Shown: piece by piece, positions 18,873-27,600 of the stretch
Layout: each line of letters begins with the position of its first letter
Position numbering within the stretch: position 1 is the first letter of the stretch
DNA from: Aquificota bacterium
GTDB taxonomy: Bacteria; Aquificota; Aquificia; Aquificales; Hydrogenothermaceae
NCBI GenBank assembly: GCA_013153635.1
Contig: JAADDZ010000009.1
Coordinates: forward strand, 1 to 64,000
Length of the DNA stretch: 64,000 nucleotides
Direction of reading: 5' to 3'
Notes under the pieces: generated by a model
The model's database searches: none
What the model saw: the letters and a program-made list of their open reading frames with translations, nothing else
Told to the model about the DNA's origin: nothing
Made by a program: the position numbers and the translations under genes

Positions 18873-20087
18873 CTACTTTTGTATAATATCTCCGATTTTG
18901 AATATAGGTAAATACAAGGCTACTATAATAGTCCCTACAATTCCCCCTATAAAAATGATAAGCATTGGTTCAATCAACGATAATAGACCTTCTACCGCTC
19001 TGTCAACTTCATCTTCAAAGAAATTAGATATAGTATCAAGCATCTCGTCTAATCTTCCTGTATTTTCCCCGACCTTTATCATCGCAAGAAAGATAGGAGG
19101 AAAAATATTTTTATCTAACGATTGGTAGAGTTCTTTCCCTTTTTCTACTTCATCTCTAGCTTTTAATACAGCTTCTTCTATGATTTTGTTCCCTGTTACT
19201 TTTGCAGATATCTCAAGAGCTCTTATTATTGGAACACCCCCATTTACTAATGTAGATAGGGTTCTTGCAAATTTAGCTATAGCTCCTTTTCTAAATATCT
19301 CCCCAAGTAAAGGTAGAGATAAAAACAATTTATGATAGAATCTTTTCCCTTTTTCTGTTTTGTATATAAATGAGTTCAACGCAACGAGTCCTACTACTAC
19401 AAGGAAGATATAATGCATTTTTGTTTTTATAAAATTACTTATATCTACAATAATCTGTGTAAGGTAAGGTAACTGACTCCCAAAACCTTCGTACAACTGG
19501 GCAAAAGTAGGAACTATAAAGGTCAGTATACCAAATACAATTAAAGTAGCAAAGAAAACAACCGCCGCAGGATACCAAGAAGCACTTATGATTTTTCTTT
19601 TGATTGCGGCTATTTTCTCATAATATTGGGAAGCTCTTTGGAGGATTATGTCCAAGTTACCTGATTCTTCCGCCGCACTTATGAGATTTATTAAAAATTC
19701 TGGAAATACCTTTTTGTGTTTTGACATAGCTACAGACAGAGATTGCCCAGAGGATACATCTTCTTTTACTACCTTTAAGGCAGATGATAAGGTTTTGTTT
19801 GGTAACTGCTCGGCTAGTATCTCTAAAGCTTCAGAGATACCTACTCCAGCACTTATCAAAGCTCCTAGCTGTCTAGTAAAAATAGCTAAATCTTTTTCTT
19901 TTACCTTCGGCTGGAATAGACTTAGGTTTCTTATACCTTTAGCTTTTTCTTTTGTTATAGCTTTTATTTTTATATTCCTAAGTCCTTGTAAGGTAAGTTT
20001 CTCTTCTGCTTCTGAAATGGAAGATGCTTCTACTACACCTTCATTTATCTTTCCAAAAGAGTCTATACCTTTGTAAGAAAATTTCAT
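18873..20087 (-). CDS. pilC: Type IV pilus/type II secretion inner-membrane platform protein PilC
   Basis: A 404-aa protein with the duplicated T2SSF domain. The first copy covers about residues 70-190 (FTRQLGALISAGVGISEALEIL) and the second about 270-395 (FARTLSTLVNGGVPIIRALEIS), each followed by TM helices near 170, 220 and 375. It is the membrane platform that couples the cytoplasmic ATPases to pilin assembly. It is the third gene of a pilB-pilT-pilC run. A type II secretion GspF is the alternative, but the neighbouring PilT favours a pilus. Confidence 0.92.
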   Translation of the reverse strand: MKFSYKGIDSFGKINEGVVEASSISEAEEKLTLQGLRNIKIKAITKEKAKGIRNLSLFQPKVKEKDLAIFTRQLGALISAGVGISEALEILAEQLPNKTLSSALKVVKEDVSSGQSLSVAMSKHKKVFPEFLINLISAAEESGNLDIILQRASQYYEKIAAIKRKIISASWYPAAVVFFATLIVFGILTFIVPTFAQLYEGFGSQLPYLTQIIVDISNFIKTKMHYIFLVVVGLVALNSFIYKTEKGKRFYHKLFLSLPLLGEIFRKGAIAKFARTLSTLVNGGVPIIRALEISAKVTGNKIIEEAVLKARDEVEKGKELYQSLDKNIFPPIFLAMIKVGENTGRLDEMLDTISNFFEDEVDRAVEGLLSLIEPMLIIFIGGIVGTIIVALYLPIFKIGDIIQK

Positions 20088-20101
20088 ATCTCACTACCTC
20101 T

Positions 20102-21193
20102 CTACGAAGTTGTTGCCATAATTCTTTTTAGCTCATTTGGGTCTGGGCTAACCCTAAAAGCATCTTCTATAGTTATTAAATTCCTGCTTATAGCTTTTGC
20201 AAGAGATTGATTAAAGGTTTGCATTCCTGTTTCTAATTGCCCTGTCTGCATAAGACCGTATATCTGGTGTATTTTATTTTCTCTTATTAGATTTCTAATC
20301 CCTGTAGTTGGTATAAGAACTTCATGTATCAAAACTCTACCACCTCCAACCTTTGGTAGTAGTCTTTGGGAGATTACACCTTGTAGAACGAAGCTAAGCT
20401 CTGTTCTTACTTGGTCTTGTTCATTTTCAGGAAATACGTTTATTATTCTGTTTATCGTCTGTATCGCTGTATTCGTGTGTAAAGTACCAAATACAAGGTG
20501 TCCTGTTTCTGCCGCAGTAAGAGCCGCTTTTATCGTTTCTAAGTCTCTCATTTCACCTACAAGTATAACATCTGGGTCTTCACGAAGGGCATATTTTAAG
20601 GCTATATGAAAAGCATCTGTGTCGTTTCCTATTTCTCTTTGGTTTACTATAGATTTTTTGTGAAAATACACATACTCTATTGGGTCTTCAATTGTGATAA
20701 TGTGATAAGGGAAGTTGCTGTTTATGTAGTCAATCATAGATGCTAAAGTAGTAGTCTTCCCAGAGCCAGTAGGACCTGTAACTAACACTAATCCCATACT
20801 TTTATGACACAGCTGTTTTACTGCAGGTATGAGTCCTAACTCTTCCATAGGTTTTATCTCAAAGGGTATCCTTCTAAGTGCCGCCGCTACAGTTCCTCTT
20901 TGGAAAAAAACATTTACCCTAAATCTCCCGATTTCCTTTATACCAAAAGAAAAGTCAATCTCTTTGTCTTGTTCAAATCTGTTTCTCTGTTTTTCGTTCA
21001 TTATTGAGTATATGAGCTTTTGGGTGTCTTTAGGCTGTAAGACAGGATACTGGGTTAAAGGCAATATTTTTCCATCAACCCTTATAGCTGGAGGAGAGCC
21101 TGCCGTTATGTGTAAATCACTTGCTTTGTGGTGAACTACAACTTTTGCCAGTTCATCAATTGATATTGATACTTCGTTGTTTTCTATCATCAT
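20102..21193 (-). CDS. pilT: Type IV pilus retraction ATPase PilT
   Basis: A 363-aa hexameric secretion ATPase. It has the PilT-typical N-terminus (VVHHKASDLHITAGSPPAIRVDG), Walker [11 protein letters not shown] near residue 137, an Asp box, Walker B and His box (EDPDVILVGEMRDLETI...HLVFGTLHT), and an AIRNLIRE-like motif as GIRNLIRENK near 290. It powers pilus retraction. Gene order pilB-pilT-pilC, with a 2-base gap to pilB, indicates one transcription unit. Confidence 0.95.
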   Translation of the reverse strand: MMIENNEVSISIDELAKVVVHHKASDLHITAGSPPAIRVDGKILPLTQYPVLQPKDTQKLIYSIMNEKQRNRFEQDKEIDFSFGIKEIGRFRVNVFFQRGTVAAALRRIPFEIKPMEELGLIPAVKQLCHKSMGLVLVTGPTGSGKTTTLASMIDYINSNFPYHIITIEDPIEYVYFHKKSIVNQREIGNDTDAFHIALKYALREDPDVILVGEMRDLETIKAALTAAETGHLVFGTLHTNTAIQTINRIINVFPENEQDQVRTELSFVLQGVISQRLLPKVGGGRVLIHEVLIPTTGIRNLIRENKIHQIYGLMQTGQLETGMQTFNQSLAKAISRNLITIEDAFRVSPDPNELKRIMATTS

Positions 21194-21195
21194 TT

Positions 21196-22941
21196 TTACC
21201 TCATAAGTACTCTTTCTATTTCTGCTACATCAGTTATACCTTTTTTTACTTTTAACAGACCATTTTCGTATAGAGTTCTTACTCCTTTTTCCCTTGCATA
21301 CTGCCTAATGTCATCTTCTGTTTTTTCATCGAGAATCATCTTTCTTATATGGGGGTCTATATCTAATACTTCATGAACAGCTGTTCTTCCCTTGTAACCT
21401 GTATAGTTACAATTTTCACACCCTTTTGGATTGTGAACGAAAAAGTTTGCTTCTTGTATGTCTTCTTGTGTTAATCCCATTTCTAACCAGAATTTATCTG
21501 GGAAGTCTGCAACTAATTTACATTCGTTACATAGTTTTCTTACGAGCCTTTGGGCTATTATCATGTTTACAGCAGTAGCTACTAAGAATTTTTCAACCCC
21601 TATATTTAAAAGTCTTGTTATAGAGGAGGGAGCATCATTTGTATGTAAAGTAGAGAATACCAAGTGTCCTGTTAAAGCGGCTTTTATAGATATGTCTGCT
21701 GTTTCAGGGTCTCTAATCTCTCCTACGAGTATAATATCTGGGTCTTGTCTTAAAAAAGCTCTCAAGGTGTCTGCAAAGGTTAAACCTATTTTTTCTTTTA
21801 TATGGACTTGGTTTATTCCCGGAATAGATACCTCCACAGGGTCTTCTGCTGTAACGATATTTACATCTTCTTTGTTCCTTTCCATTAAAACAGTGTACAG
21901 AGTAGTGGTTTTTCCAGAACCGGTAGGTCCTGTAACTAGTACCATTCCCCATGGTTCGTATATAGCTTTTTTTACCTTTTCTAGGTCATCTGCCTCAAAA
22001 CCCAAATCGTCTAGTTTTAAACCAAGGTAGCTTTCTGCATCTTGAATTCTCATAACGAGCTTTTCACCGTAAACGGTGGGGATAGTAGACACCCTTAAAT
22101 CAATAGGTTTTTTATCTATTTTTACTCTTATTCTTCCGTCTTGAGGCAACCTCTTTTCTGCTATATCCATGTTTGCCATTATTTTGTACCTAGCGATAAT
22201 AGCCTCTTTTACAGAAGAAGGTAGCTTTTGATATGTTCTTAGTATCCCATCTACTCTATATCTTATTCTTACTTCTTTTTCCATAGGTTCGATATGAATG
22301 TCAGAAGCACCCATTTTTACTGCATTTAAAATGATAATCCTTGTAGCTTTTACTATTGGGGCTTCTTCTGCTCCTGCTAGAGCTTCTTTAAGATTTATCT
22401 CTTCACCACTTTTTATCTCTTCTTCTATATCTGTATCAAAATCTGTATCTAGTATTATCTGGTCAAAGTCGGATATAACTAAGGTCTCTAGACCTTTTTC
22501 TATTTCGGAGAGTGTACCAACAAGGGTTTCTATGTTCTTAAACCCTAAAAAAGATAATTGATGGAGAATATCTTTGTCCAATGGATTCAATGCTACGATT
22601 TTAACAGCGTCTTCTTTTAGTACTACTGGGAAAAACTTTTTCTTTTCCATGTAGTGAAATGGGATAGAAGATAAGAGCTTACTATCTACATTCTTTGTAA
22701 TCTTTTCTTTGGAAAAGGGTTCTATACCTAGGTATTCTACAAAAAAGTTTTTTAGCTTTTCTTCGTCTAAGATACCTTCTTCTATAAGGTATACTAGTAT
22801 CTCTGTAAGGTCAGAAAACGAGTACAGTTTGCCTTTTATATCGTCTAACAGTTCTTCCTGTAAGACTTCTTGTTCTATAAGCTTTGCCAATATAGGAAAT
22901 TTTGTTTTGACAAAATCTATAGATACATTTTTTGCTCTCAT
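21196..22941 (-). CDS. pilB: Type IV pilus assembly ATPase PilB (GspE family)
   Basis: A 581-aa ATPase with a T2SSE_N domain (about 1-160) and a catalytic C-terminal domain: Walker [14 protein letters not shown] near residue 330, Asp box TAEDPVEVSIPG, Walker B DPDIILVGEIRDPETA, His box GHLVFSTLHTNDA. A zinc-binding tetracysteine (CNEC...CENC) lies near 480-510. It drives pilus extension. GAGGG lies 8 bases before the ATG. I do not see the MshEN c-di-GMP-binding repeat in the N-terminal domain, so direct c-di-GMP control is not suggested by sequence. Confidence 0.95.
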   Translation of the reverse strand: MRAKNVSIDFVKTKFPILAKLIEQEVLQEELLDDIKGKLYSFSDLTEILVYLIEEGILDEEKLKNFFVEYLGIEPFSKEKITKNVDSKLLSSIPFHYMEKKKFFPVVLKEDAVKIVALNPLDKDILHQLSFLGFKNIETLVGTLSEIEKGLETLVISDFDQIILDTDFDTDIEEEIKSGEEINLKEALAGAEEAPIVKATRIIILNAVKMGASDIHIEPMEKEVRIRYRVDGILRTYQKLPSSVKEAIIARYKIMANMDIAEKRLPQDGRIRVKIDKKPIDLRVSTIPTVYGEKLVMRIQDAESYLGLKLDDLGFEADDLEKVKKAIYEPWGMVLVTGPTGSGKTTTLYTVLMERNKEDVNIVTAEDPVEVSIPGINQVHIKEKIGLTFADTLRAFLRQDPDIILVGEIRDPETADISIKAALTGHLVFSTLHTNDAPSSITRLLNIGVEKFLVATAVNMIIAQRLVRKLCNECKLVADFPDKFWLEMGLTQEDIQEANFFVHNPKGCENCNYTGYKGRTAVHEVLDIDPHIRKMILDEKTEDDIRQYAREKGVRTLYENGLLKVKKGITDVAEIERVLMR

Positions 22942-22986
22942 TTTACTTCCCTCAAAGTGCTTAATAGTTTTTCGAAAATTTTTCTT

Positions 22987-23379
22987 TTAAATTAAATTAC
23001 TTACAGCATCAGGGATAGATACTATTTTTTTTGTTTCTCTGTTTATACAGCAGTGCTTTGTATATCCCTCACATATTAGCCTATCTTTTAATTCTAGCAA
23101 GTAATAAAATTCAAAGAAAAATCTATTATTTTTCTTTATCTTTGTTTTTATCTTAAATCTGTCCCCAAATGTCAAGAACTCTTTATATCTTATTTTTAGC
23201 TCTACAAGAACAATATCTACATTAAGCTTATCTCTTATTATCTCATAAGGTAAACCTTTTTGCTCTAAAAAAAATCCTCGTGCTTCTTCAAAATATCTTG
23301 GATAGTTCGAATGGTGAACTATCCCTTGGGCATCTGTTTCATAGAAGAATACTTTCCTTTCATATACAAAATATCCCAT
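22987..23379 (-). CDS. YbgC/4-hydroxybenzoyl-CoA-type acyl-CoA thioesterase
   Basis: A 130-aa hot-dog-fold thioesterase. The catalytic motif YETDAQGIVHHSNYPRYFEEAR (about residues 13-34; the Asp is in ETDAQGIV) is typical of YbgC. It hydrolyses short-chain or ACP-linked acyl thioesters in the cytoplasm. The start directly abuts the stop of the upstream 135-aa gene, which implies cotranscription. The physiological substrate cannot be told from sequence. Confidence 0.88.
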   Translation of the reverse strand: MGYFVYERKVFFYETDAQGIVHHSNYPRYFEEARGFFLEQKGLPYEIIRDKLNVDIVLVELKIRYKEFLTFGDRFKIKTKIKKNNRFFFEFYYLLELKDRLICEGYTKHCCINRETKKIVSIPDAVSNLI

Positions 23380-23787
23380 TTATTTTCCTATATTATCTTG
23401 AAGAGCTTCCCACATTCTAGATGCTCCTTCGATGAAACCTTTAAGGTGTTCATCTAATTCCATGGTTACCGTTATCGCATCACTCACGTCACCGTGGTCT
23501 AAATCAAACTGGGTAAGAAGAGCTATAGTTATAACCCCTTTTTCTGATAAAGCGTCCCAAGCTTCCCCATATGGAAAAGCCATAACAATCTGTCCGTTGT
23601 CTTTGGATATATATACGATTAGGTATGGTTCTTCAGTTTCTTCATCATAATCAACATCTAATTCTATTTCCCAGCAGGTTTCTTTATTTTCTATCATCTC
23701 TTTTAGATAGCTGTCTGGTTCAACGATAGCGATAATTTCTTCATCTTCTGTCATTCTGACATCAAAGGGTTGGTATGTATGCTCCAT
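23380..23787 (-). CDS. Acidic hypothetical protein, 135 aa
   Basis: I do not recognise this family. The protein is strongly acidic, with Asp/Glu-rich segments (DVDYDEETEEPY, FDLDHGDVSD), no signal peptide and no TM segment. Predicted beta-strands alternate with short helices and the C-terminus is amphipathic (IEGASRMWEALQDN). An AGGAGG lies 6-8 bases before the ATG. It sits between a phosphohexomutase and a thioesterase with minimal spacing, so it is probably in the same operon, but context does not define a function. Confidence 0.7.
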   Translation of the reverse strand: MEHTYQPFDVRMTEDEEIIAIVEPDSYLKEMIENKETCWEIELDVDYDEETEEPYLIVYISKDNGQIVMAFPYGEAWDALSEKGVITIALLTQFDLDHGDVSDAITVTMELDEHLKGFIEGASRMWEALQDNIGK

Positions 23788-23795
23788 AATACCTC

Positions 23796-25169
23796 CTAAT
23801 TAATGAGTTTTTTTCCTTCTTCTATCAGTCTATTTAGTTCTTCTTTTGATGGAGCTTCTGCGTATATTCTAAGTACTGGTTCTGTACCAGAAGCTCTAAA
23901 TAGTATCCAGCTGTCATCTTCAAATATCAGTTTTATTCCGTCTGTTGTGTCTATCTCTCTTACTTTTTTTCCAGCAAACATATCTGGAGGGTTTTTTCTT
24001 AACTTTTCAACTAGCTCTCTTCCTAGGTTTCCTGTTACTTTAATATCTATTCTTTTGTAAAAGGCTGTACCAAATTCGTCATATAACTGTTTTATTATAT
24101 CAGTTATTGGTTTATCTTTTAATAAGATAAGCTCTAGTATCATAAGACCAGACAAAAGCCCATCTCTTTCTGGAATGTGAAAGCCAAACCCGTATCCTCC
24201 AGATTCCTCACCTCCAAAGGCGACTTTTTCTTTGAGCATTATATCAGCTATATATTTAAATCCTACCGGTGTTTTGTACAGCTTTCTTCCTTCTTTTTTA
24301 CATATTCTATCTACTAGATAAGATGTAGAAACGGTTTTGACTACAGCTCCGGGAATTTTTTTGTTTCTTATTAAATGAAGGAGTAAGAGAGAAAAGACTA
24401 TCTGCGTACTTACAAACTCACCATCTTCAGCGACTATTCCAACTCTATCACCGTCTCCATCGTTAGCTATACCGATTAAGGATTCTGTGGCAAGGACTTT
24501 TGCCATTAAAAGCTGTAGATTTTTCTCTATTGGTTCTGGGTGATGGAAACCAAAAAAAGCATCTCTAAAATTATTTATCTCTATAACCTCTAGAAAAGTC
24601 TCGTCTAATACTCTACTTAGATAACCGATAGTAGCTCCGTGCATAGAATCGTGAACAACCTTATTGTGATGCTGTTTAAAAAGCTCTCCTAACAGATAGC
24701 TTTTTAGCTTATCTATGTAGTAAGAATTAAAATCCATCTCTTCCCAATCTCTCTTCCCTTCCTTAATAGGAACTGTGTCTATTCTACTTTCAACGTCAGC
24801 TATTATTTCAGGTGTAGCAGGACCTCCATAACCACCTTTTATTTTATAGCCGTTATACTGATATGTATTGTGAGATGCAGTTATCATAACTCCTTCATCA
24901 CAGTCAAAATCTCGTGTAACCAAAGACAAAGCAGGAGTAGAACAGAAACTTTTAGACATAATCACCTGTAGATTGTTACTACAAAAGATTTCAGCTACAC
25001 TTTTTGCAAATTCTTCTGACATAAATCTCGTATCATATCCAACTGCGACTTTTTTGCCGCCTTTGTCTTTTATATGCTCTGCATGGGCTTGAGCCACCTT
25101 TTTTAGATTTTCAAATGTGAACTCTTGTGCTATTACCGCTCTCCAACCATCTGTCCCAAACTTTATCAT
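23796..25169 (-). CDS. Phosphoglucomutase/phosphomannomutase (alpha-D-phosphohexomutase family)
   Basis: A 457-aa enzyme with all four family motifs: N-terminal GTDGWR, phosphoserine loop TASHNTYQYNGYK (Ser near residue 101), metal-binding DGDGDR near 240, sugar-specificity loop GGEESGGYGF near 326, and phosphate-binding RASGTEPVLRIY near 420. It interconverts hexose-1- and 6-phosphates for polysaccharide and cell-envelope precursors. The GGEESGG loop fits glucose or mannose phosphates (PGM/PMM). A strict PGM or PMM label would need biochemistry. Confidence 0.92.
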   Translation of the reverse strand: MIKFGTDGWRAVIAQEFTFENLKKVAQAHAEHIKDKGGKKVAVGYDTRFMSEEFAKSVAEIFCSNNLQVIMSKSFCSTPALSLVTRDFDCDEGVMITASHNTYQYNGYKIKGGYGGPATPEIIADVESRIDTVPIKEGKRDWEEMDFNSYYIDKLKSYLLGELFKQHHNKVVHDSMHGATIGYLSRVLDETFLEVIEINNFRDAFFGFHHPEPIEKNLQLLMAKVLATESLIGIANDGDGDRVGIVAEDGEFVSTQIVFSLLLLHLIRNKKIPGAVVKTVSTSYLVDRICKKEGRKLYKTPVGFKYIADIMLKEKVAFGGEESGGYGFGFHIPERDGLLSGLMILELILLKDKPITDIIKQLYDEFGTAFYKRIDIKVTGNLGRELVEKLRKNPPDMFAGKKVREIDTTDGIKLIFEDDSWILFRASGTEPVLRIYAEAPSKEELNRLIEEGKKLIN

Positions 25170-25178
25170 GATTTCCCC

Positions 25179-25667
25179 CTATAACTCTTTTTTCTTTTCC
25201 CTAATCTGCCAATATATACCGTCAAAAATATCTACTAGCTGGTTAGAAAAATTTTCTGCAAGGTCGTCAACATAGCTACTAGGAATGGCAATATCCCATA
25301 AATAAGGGTTATTAGCAACTAATCCTGTCCCGTTTCCTACTGAATAAACCACAAGATTTACAACACCTATAGATACAAGATTTGGGGATATTTGTGCTAA
25401 TTTATCTATGACAGATTCGTCATACATTTGGACTAAGTAATACATGTTTTCGTTTTTAATCTCTACTATACTAAGATTATTCTTTTGTGCAGAGTATTTT
25501 AACTCATTTACATACTCTTCTGGTTTAACATTCGGATAGGCTCTTTCTATAAAGATAGCTTCCCTCACAGTAGAAACAGCCATATTGTATACAAAAAAGT
25601 ATAGTAAAAATAAAGTGGCAAAGATACCAAGACCAGTAATTACTATAAAAGGAAGATTCTTCTTCAT
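25179..25667 (-). CDS. Membrane-anchored hypothetical protein, 162 aa
   Basis: One TM helix near residues 6-29, then about 130 residues predicted outside the cytoplasm. No recognised domain. There are tyrosine-rich motifs (YYLVQMYDE, VYSVGNGTGLVANNPYLWD) and no cysteines. The start codon overlaps the stop of the preceding 53-aa membrane ORF (ATGA), so the two are translationally coupled and may form a complex. The shape resembles small accessory subunits of membrane enzymes, but that is only a guess. Confidence 0.65.
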   Translation of the reverse strand: MKKNLPFIVITGLGIFATLFLLYFFVYNMAVSTVREAIFIERAYPNVKPEEYVNELKYSAQKNNLSIVEIKNENMYYLVQMYDESVIDKLAQISPNLVSIGVVNLVVYSVGNGTGLVANNPYLWDIAIPSSYVDDLAENFSNQLVDIFDGIYWQIREKKKEL

Positions 25668-25825
25668 TTATTTTCCTGCAGAGATTGATGCTTTTCTTTC
25701 TCTTTTTTCTTCTCTTCATTATAGCTAGCTTTTACTGATAAAGCCCATAGAAAACCTACAGTTATAACCATAAACGTAAAAAATATGATACCAGCCAACT
25801 CAAACCAAGTACTTTCCGTCTCCAT
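25664..25825 (-). CDS. Small single-TM protein, 53 aa
   Basis: A short ORF with a good AGGA Shine-Dalgarno before its ATG. It encodes an N-terminal METESTWFELAG, a TM helix (about 11-30, GIIFFTFMVITVGFLWAL) and a Lys/Glu-rich cytoplasmic tail. Its TGA stop overlaps the ATG of the 162-aa gene. The layout recalls the CcoQ-type small subunits of cytochrome oxidases, but there is no oxidase gene here and I do not assign that function. Confidence 0.6.
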   Translation of the reverse strand: METESTWFELAGIIFFTFMVITVGFLWALSVKASYNEEKKKEKEKHQSLQENK

Positions 25826-25867
25826 AATATCCTCCGTTAAAGGAGATAAATTTTTATTTTTAAGTAT

Positions 25868-25873
25868 TATAAT
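25868..25873 (+). promoter_or_regulatory. Candidate -10 box for the DUF302 operon
   Basis: A perfect TATAAT sits 34 bases before the ATG at 25907, in the 81-bp divergent gap. No convincing -35 hexamer is placed 16-18 bp upstream (GATAAA at 25845-25850), so activation or an extended element may be needed. GGAGG precedes the ATG. Confidence 0.4.
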
Positions 25874-25906
25874 ATAGAAAAGTATTACAGATGTGGAGGT
25901 AAACTT

Positions 25907-26287
25907 ATGATTTATGAAATACAGACCTCAAAAAAACCAGAAGAAATAGTTTCTGTTTTTGAAGAAAAAGCAAAAGAGAAAGGTTTTGGGACGCTACATT
26001 CATATAACGTACATAAACTCCTTGAAGAAAAGGGACACCCTATAGATGAAGAAGTTTACATATTTGAGATATGTAACCCAGCATACGCTAAACAGGCGTT
26101 ATCCCAAGAGAGCAAAGTAGCATGTTTTCTCCCCTGTAGGATAGCTGTTTATACAAAAGGAGGGAAAACTGTTATATCCACAATGGAACCTTCTGTAATG
26201 CCCCAAGTTTTGGGAGAAAGCTTGTCAGATGTAGCAAATGAGGTAGATAAACTTATCAAAGATATAGTTAATGAACTGATAAAATAA
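25907..26287 (+). CDS. DUF302 family protein
   Basis: A 126-aa protein with the DUF302 core: FEICNPAYAKQAL near residues 50-62, then LPCRIAVYTKGGKTVISTMEPSVM. The fold is shared with small ligand-binding or heat-shock-associated proteins. In thiotrophic bacteria DUF302 genes often occur near sulfur genes, but the function is not established. The conserved Cys of the FEICNP and LPCRI motifs are both present. A GGAGG ribosome-binding site is 6 bases upstream. It heads a run ending with pfkA. Confidence 0.8.
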   Translation: MIYEIQTSKKPEEIVSVFEEKAKEKGFGTLHSYNVHKLLEEKGHPIDEEVYIFEICNPAYAKQALSQESKVACFLPCRIAVYTKGGKTVISTMEPSVMPQVLGESLSDVANEVDKLIKDIVNELIK

Positions 26288-26307
26288 CAAAACTAGGAGG
26301 TTTTCCT

Positions 26308-26598
26308 ATGAGAAAAGTAGTGGTTTTTGTTTTGGCTTTGGTTATAACTTCTTCAAGCTTCGCAATATCTAAAGCTGAAGCAGAAAAACTTATAAAGGAC
26401 TACGTTGCAGGTTCGAACTATGTATCAAAAATACATGTTTGTGAAAATGAGAAATATTTCATAGGAGAACTATATCTAGAAGGTTACGAAGATATAGGAG
26501 TAACAGTAAGAAATGTGTTCGTAAGTAAAAAAACTGGAGACATATACCCAGAATACGCAGTTACCAAAGCCCACTGCTATATGTATGAAGGAAAATGA
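26308..26598 (+). CDS. Small secreted protein, 96 aa
   Basis: Signal peptide of about 19 residues (MRKVVVFVLALVITSSSFA), then a 77-residue mature domain with two cysteines (Cys in HVCENEKYF and AHCYMYEGK) that could form a disulfide. VSKKTGDIYPEY suggests a PepSY-like hairpin, but I do not assign the family firmly. An AGGAGG lies 7 bases before the ATG. It overlaps the pfkA start by 4 bases (ATGA). Confidence 0.65.
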   Translation: MRKVVVFVLALVITSSSFAISKAEAEKLIKDYVAGSNYVSKIHVCENEKYFIGELYLEGYEDIGVTVRNVFVSKKTGDIYPEYAVTKAHCYMYEGK

Positions 26599-27569
26599 AA
26601 AAAGTTGCAGTTTTAACCAGTGGAGGAGATGCCCCCGGTTTAAATGCATGTATAAGAGCGATAGTAAGAACAGCCTACTACTATGAAATCTCTGTAATAG
26701 GGATAAAAAGAGGATACAGAGGTCTCATAGAGAAAGATTACTGCGAACTTGACCCCCGTCGTGTAGGGGGTATCATAAATAAAGGTGGTACAATACTCCA
26801 TTCATCTAGAGAGCCTCGTTTTAAACATTTTGAATTTAGAAAAAAAGCCTTTGAAACTCTCAAAGAGTTACAAGTAGACGCACTTCTTGTTATAGGAGGT
26901 AACGGTTCTATATCTGCCGCAAATATCTTTGCTAAAGAATTTCCAATAAATGTTATTGGTATCCCAAAAACGATAGACAACGACCTATACGGTACTGATT
27001 ATACGATAGGGTTCGATACAGCGGTAAACAATGCAGTTGATGCAGTTGATAAAATTAGAGATACCACAATTTCTCATGAAAGGATATTTGTGGTAGAAGT
27101 TATGGGAAGAGATAGCGGATTTATAGCTCTTGATGTAGGAATTGCAACAGGAGCAGACATAACATTGATACCTGAATATCCTTTTCCTATTCATATAGTT
27201 ATCCAAAAACTTATAGATTCTTACAAAAAGGGTAAAACCTTTTCTATTATCATACTTGCCGAAGGAGTAGCAAAAGCTCAAGAGCTAGCTTCTGTCTTAG
27301 AACAAAAGTTAAAAGATTATGCTATAGGAGGTATAAGGTATTCTGTTTTAGGGCATATACAAAGAGGGGGTTCTCCTACAGCCTTTGACAGAAATATAGC
27401 ATCAAGATTTGGGGCTTTTGCCGTAGAAAGATTCCTTCACGGAGAGAAAAATTTTATGGTGGCATACGAAAAAGGTGAGATAAAAACAAAACCCCTAGAG
27501 ATACCTTTTGGAAAAGTAAAAAAACCAGATTTAGAGGTATTCGAACTTACAAAAAAACTAACTATTTAA
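26595..27569 (+). CDS. pfkA: 6-phosphofructokinase
   Basis: A 324-aa enzyme of normal length. It has the nucleotide-binding SGGDAPGLNACIRA at the N-terminus, the catalytic PKTIDNDLYGTD motif (catalytic Asp near residue 127) and the fructose-6-phosphate-binding MGRDSGFIAL. The phosphate-donor loop reads GGNGS where E. coli has GGDGS. The Gly that marks ATP rather than pyrophosphate dependence is kept, but the Mg-coordinating Asp103 position is Asn. In an autotroph this enzyme would serve glycogen or hexose breakdown. Translation is coupled to the preceding small secreted gene. Confidence 0.93.
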   Translation: MKKVAVLTSGGDAPGLNACIRAIVRTAYYYEISVIGIKRGYRGLIEKDYCELDPRRVGGIINKGGTILHSSREPRFKHFEFRKKAFETLKELQVDALLVIGGNGSISAANIFAKEFPINVIGIPKTIDNDLYGTDYTIGFDTAVNNAVDAVDKIRDTTISHERIFVVEVMGRDSGFIALDVGIATGADITLIPEYPFPIHIVIQKLIDSYKKGKTFSIIILAEGVAKAQELASVLEQKLKDYAIGGIRYSVLGHIQRGGSPTAFDRNIASRFGAFAVERFLHGEKNFMVAYEKGEIKTKPLEIPFGKVKKPDLEVFELTKKLTI

Positions 27570-27600
27570 AATCGAAAAAAGGAGCATATATTTTTTTGTC

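Noticed and set aside
21458-22030. A 190-codon open frame opposite pilB
   Set aside because: It is the antisense of a highly conserved ATPase. Its serine/phenylalanine-rich translation is typical of a shadow frame, with no ribosome-binding site.
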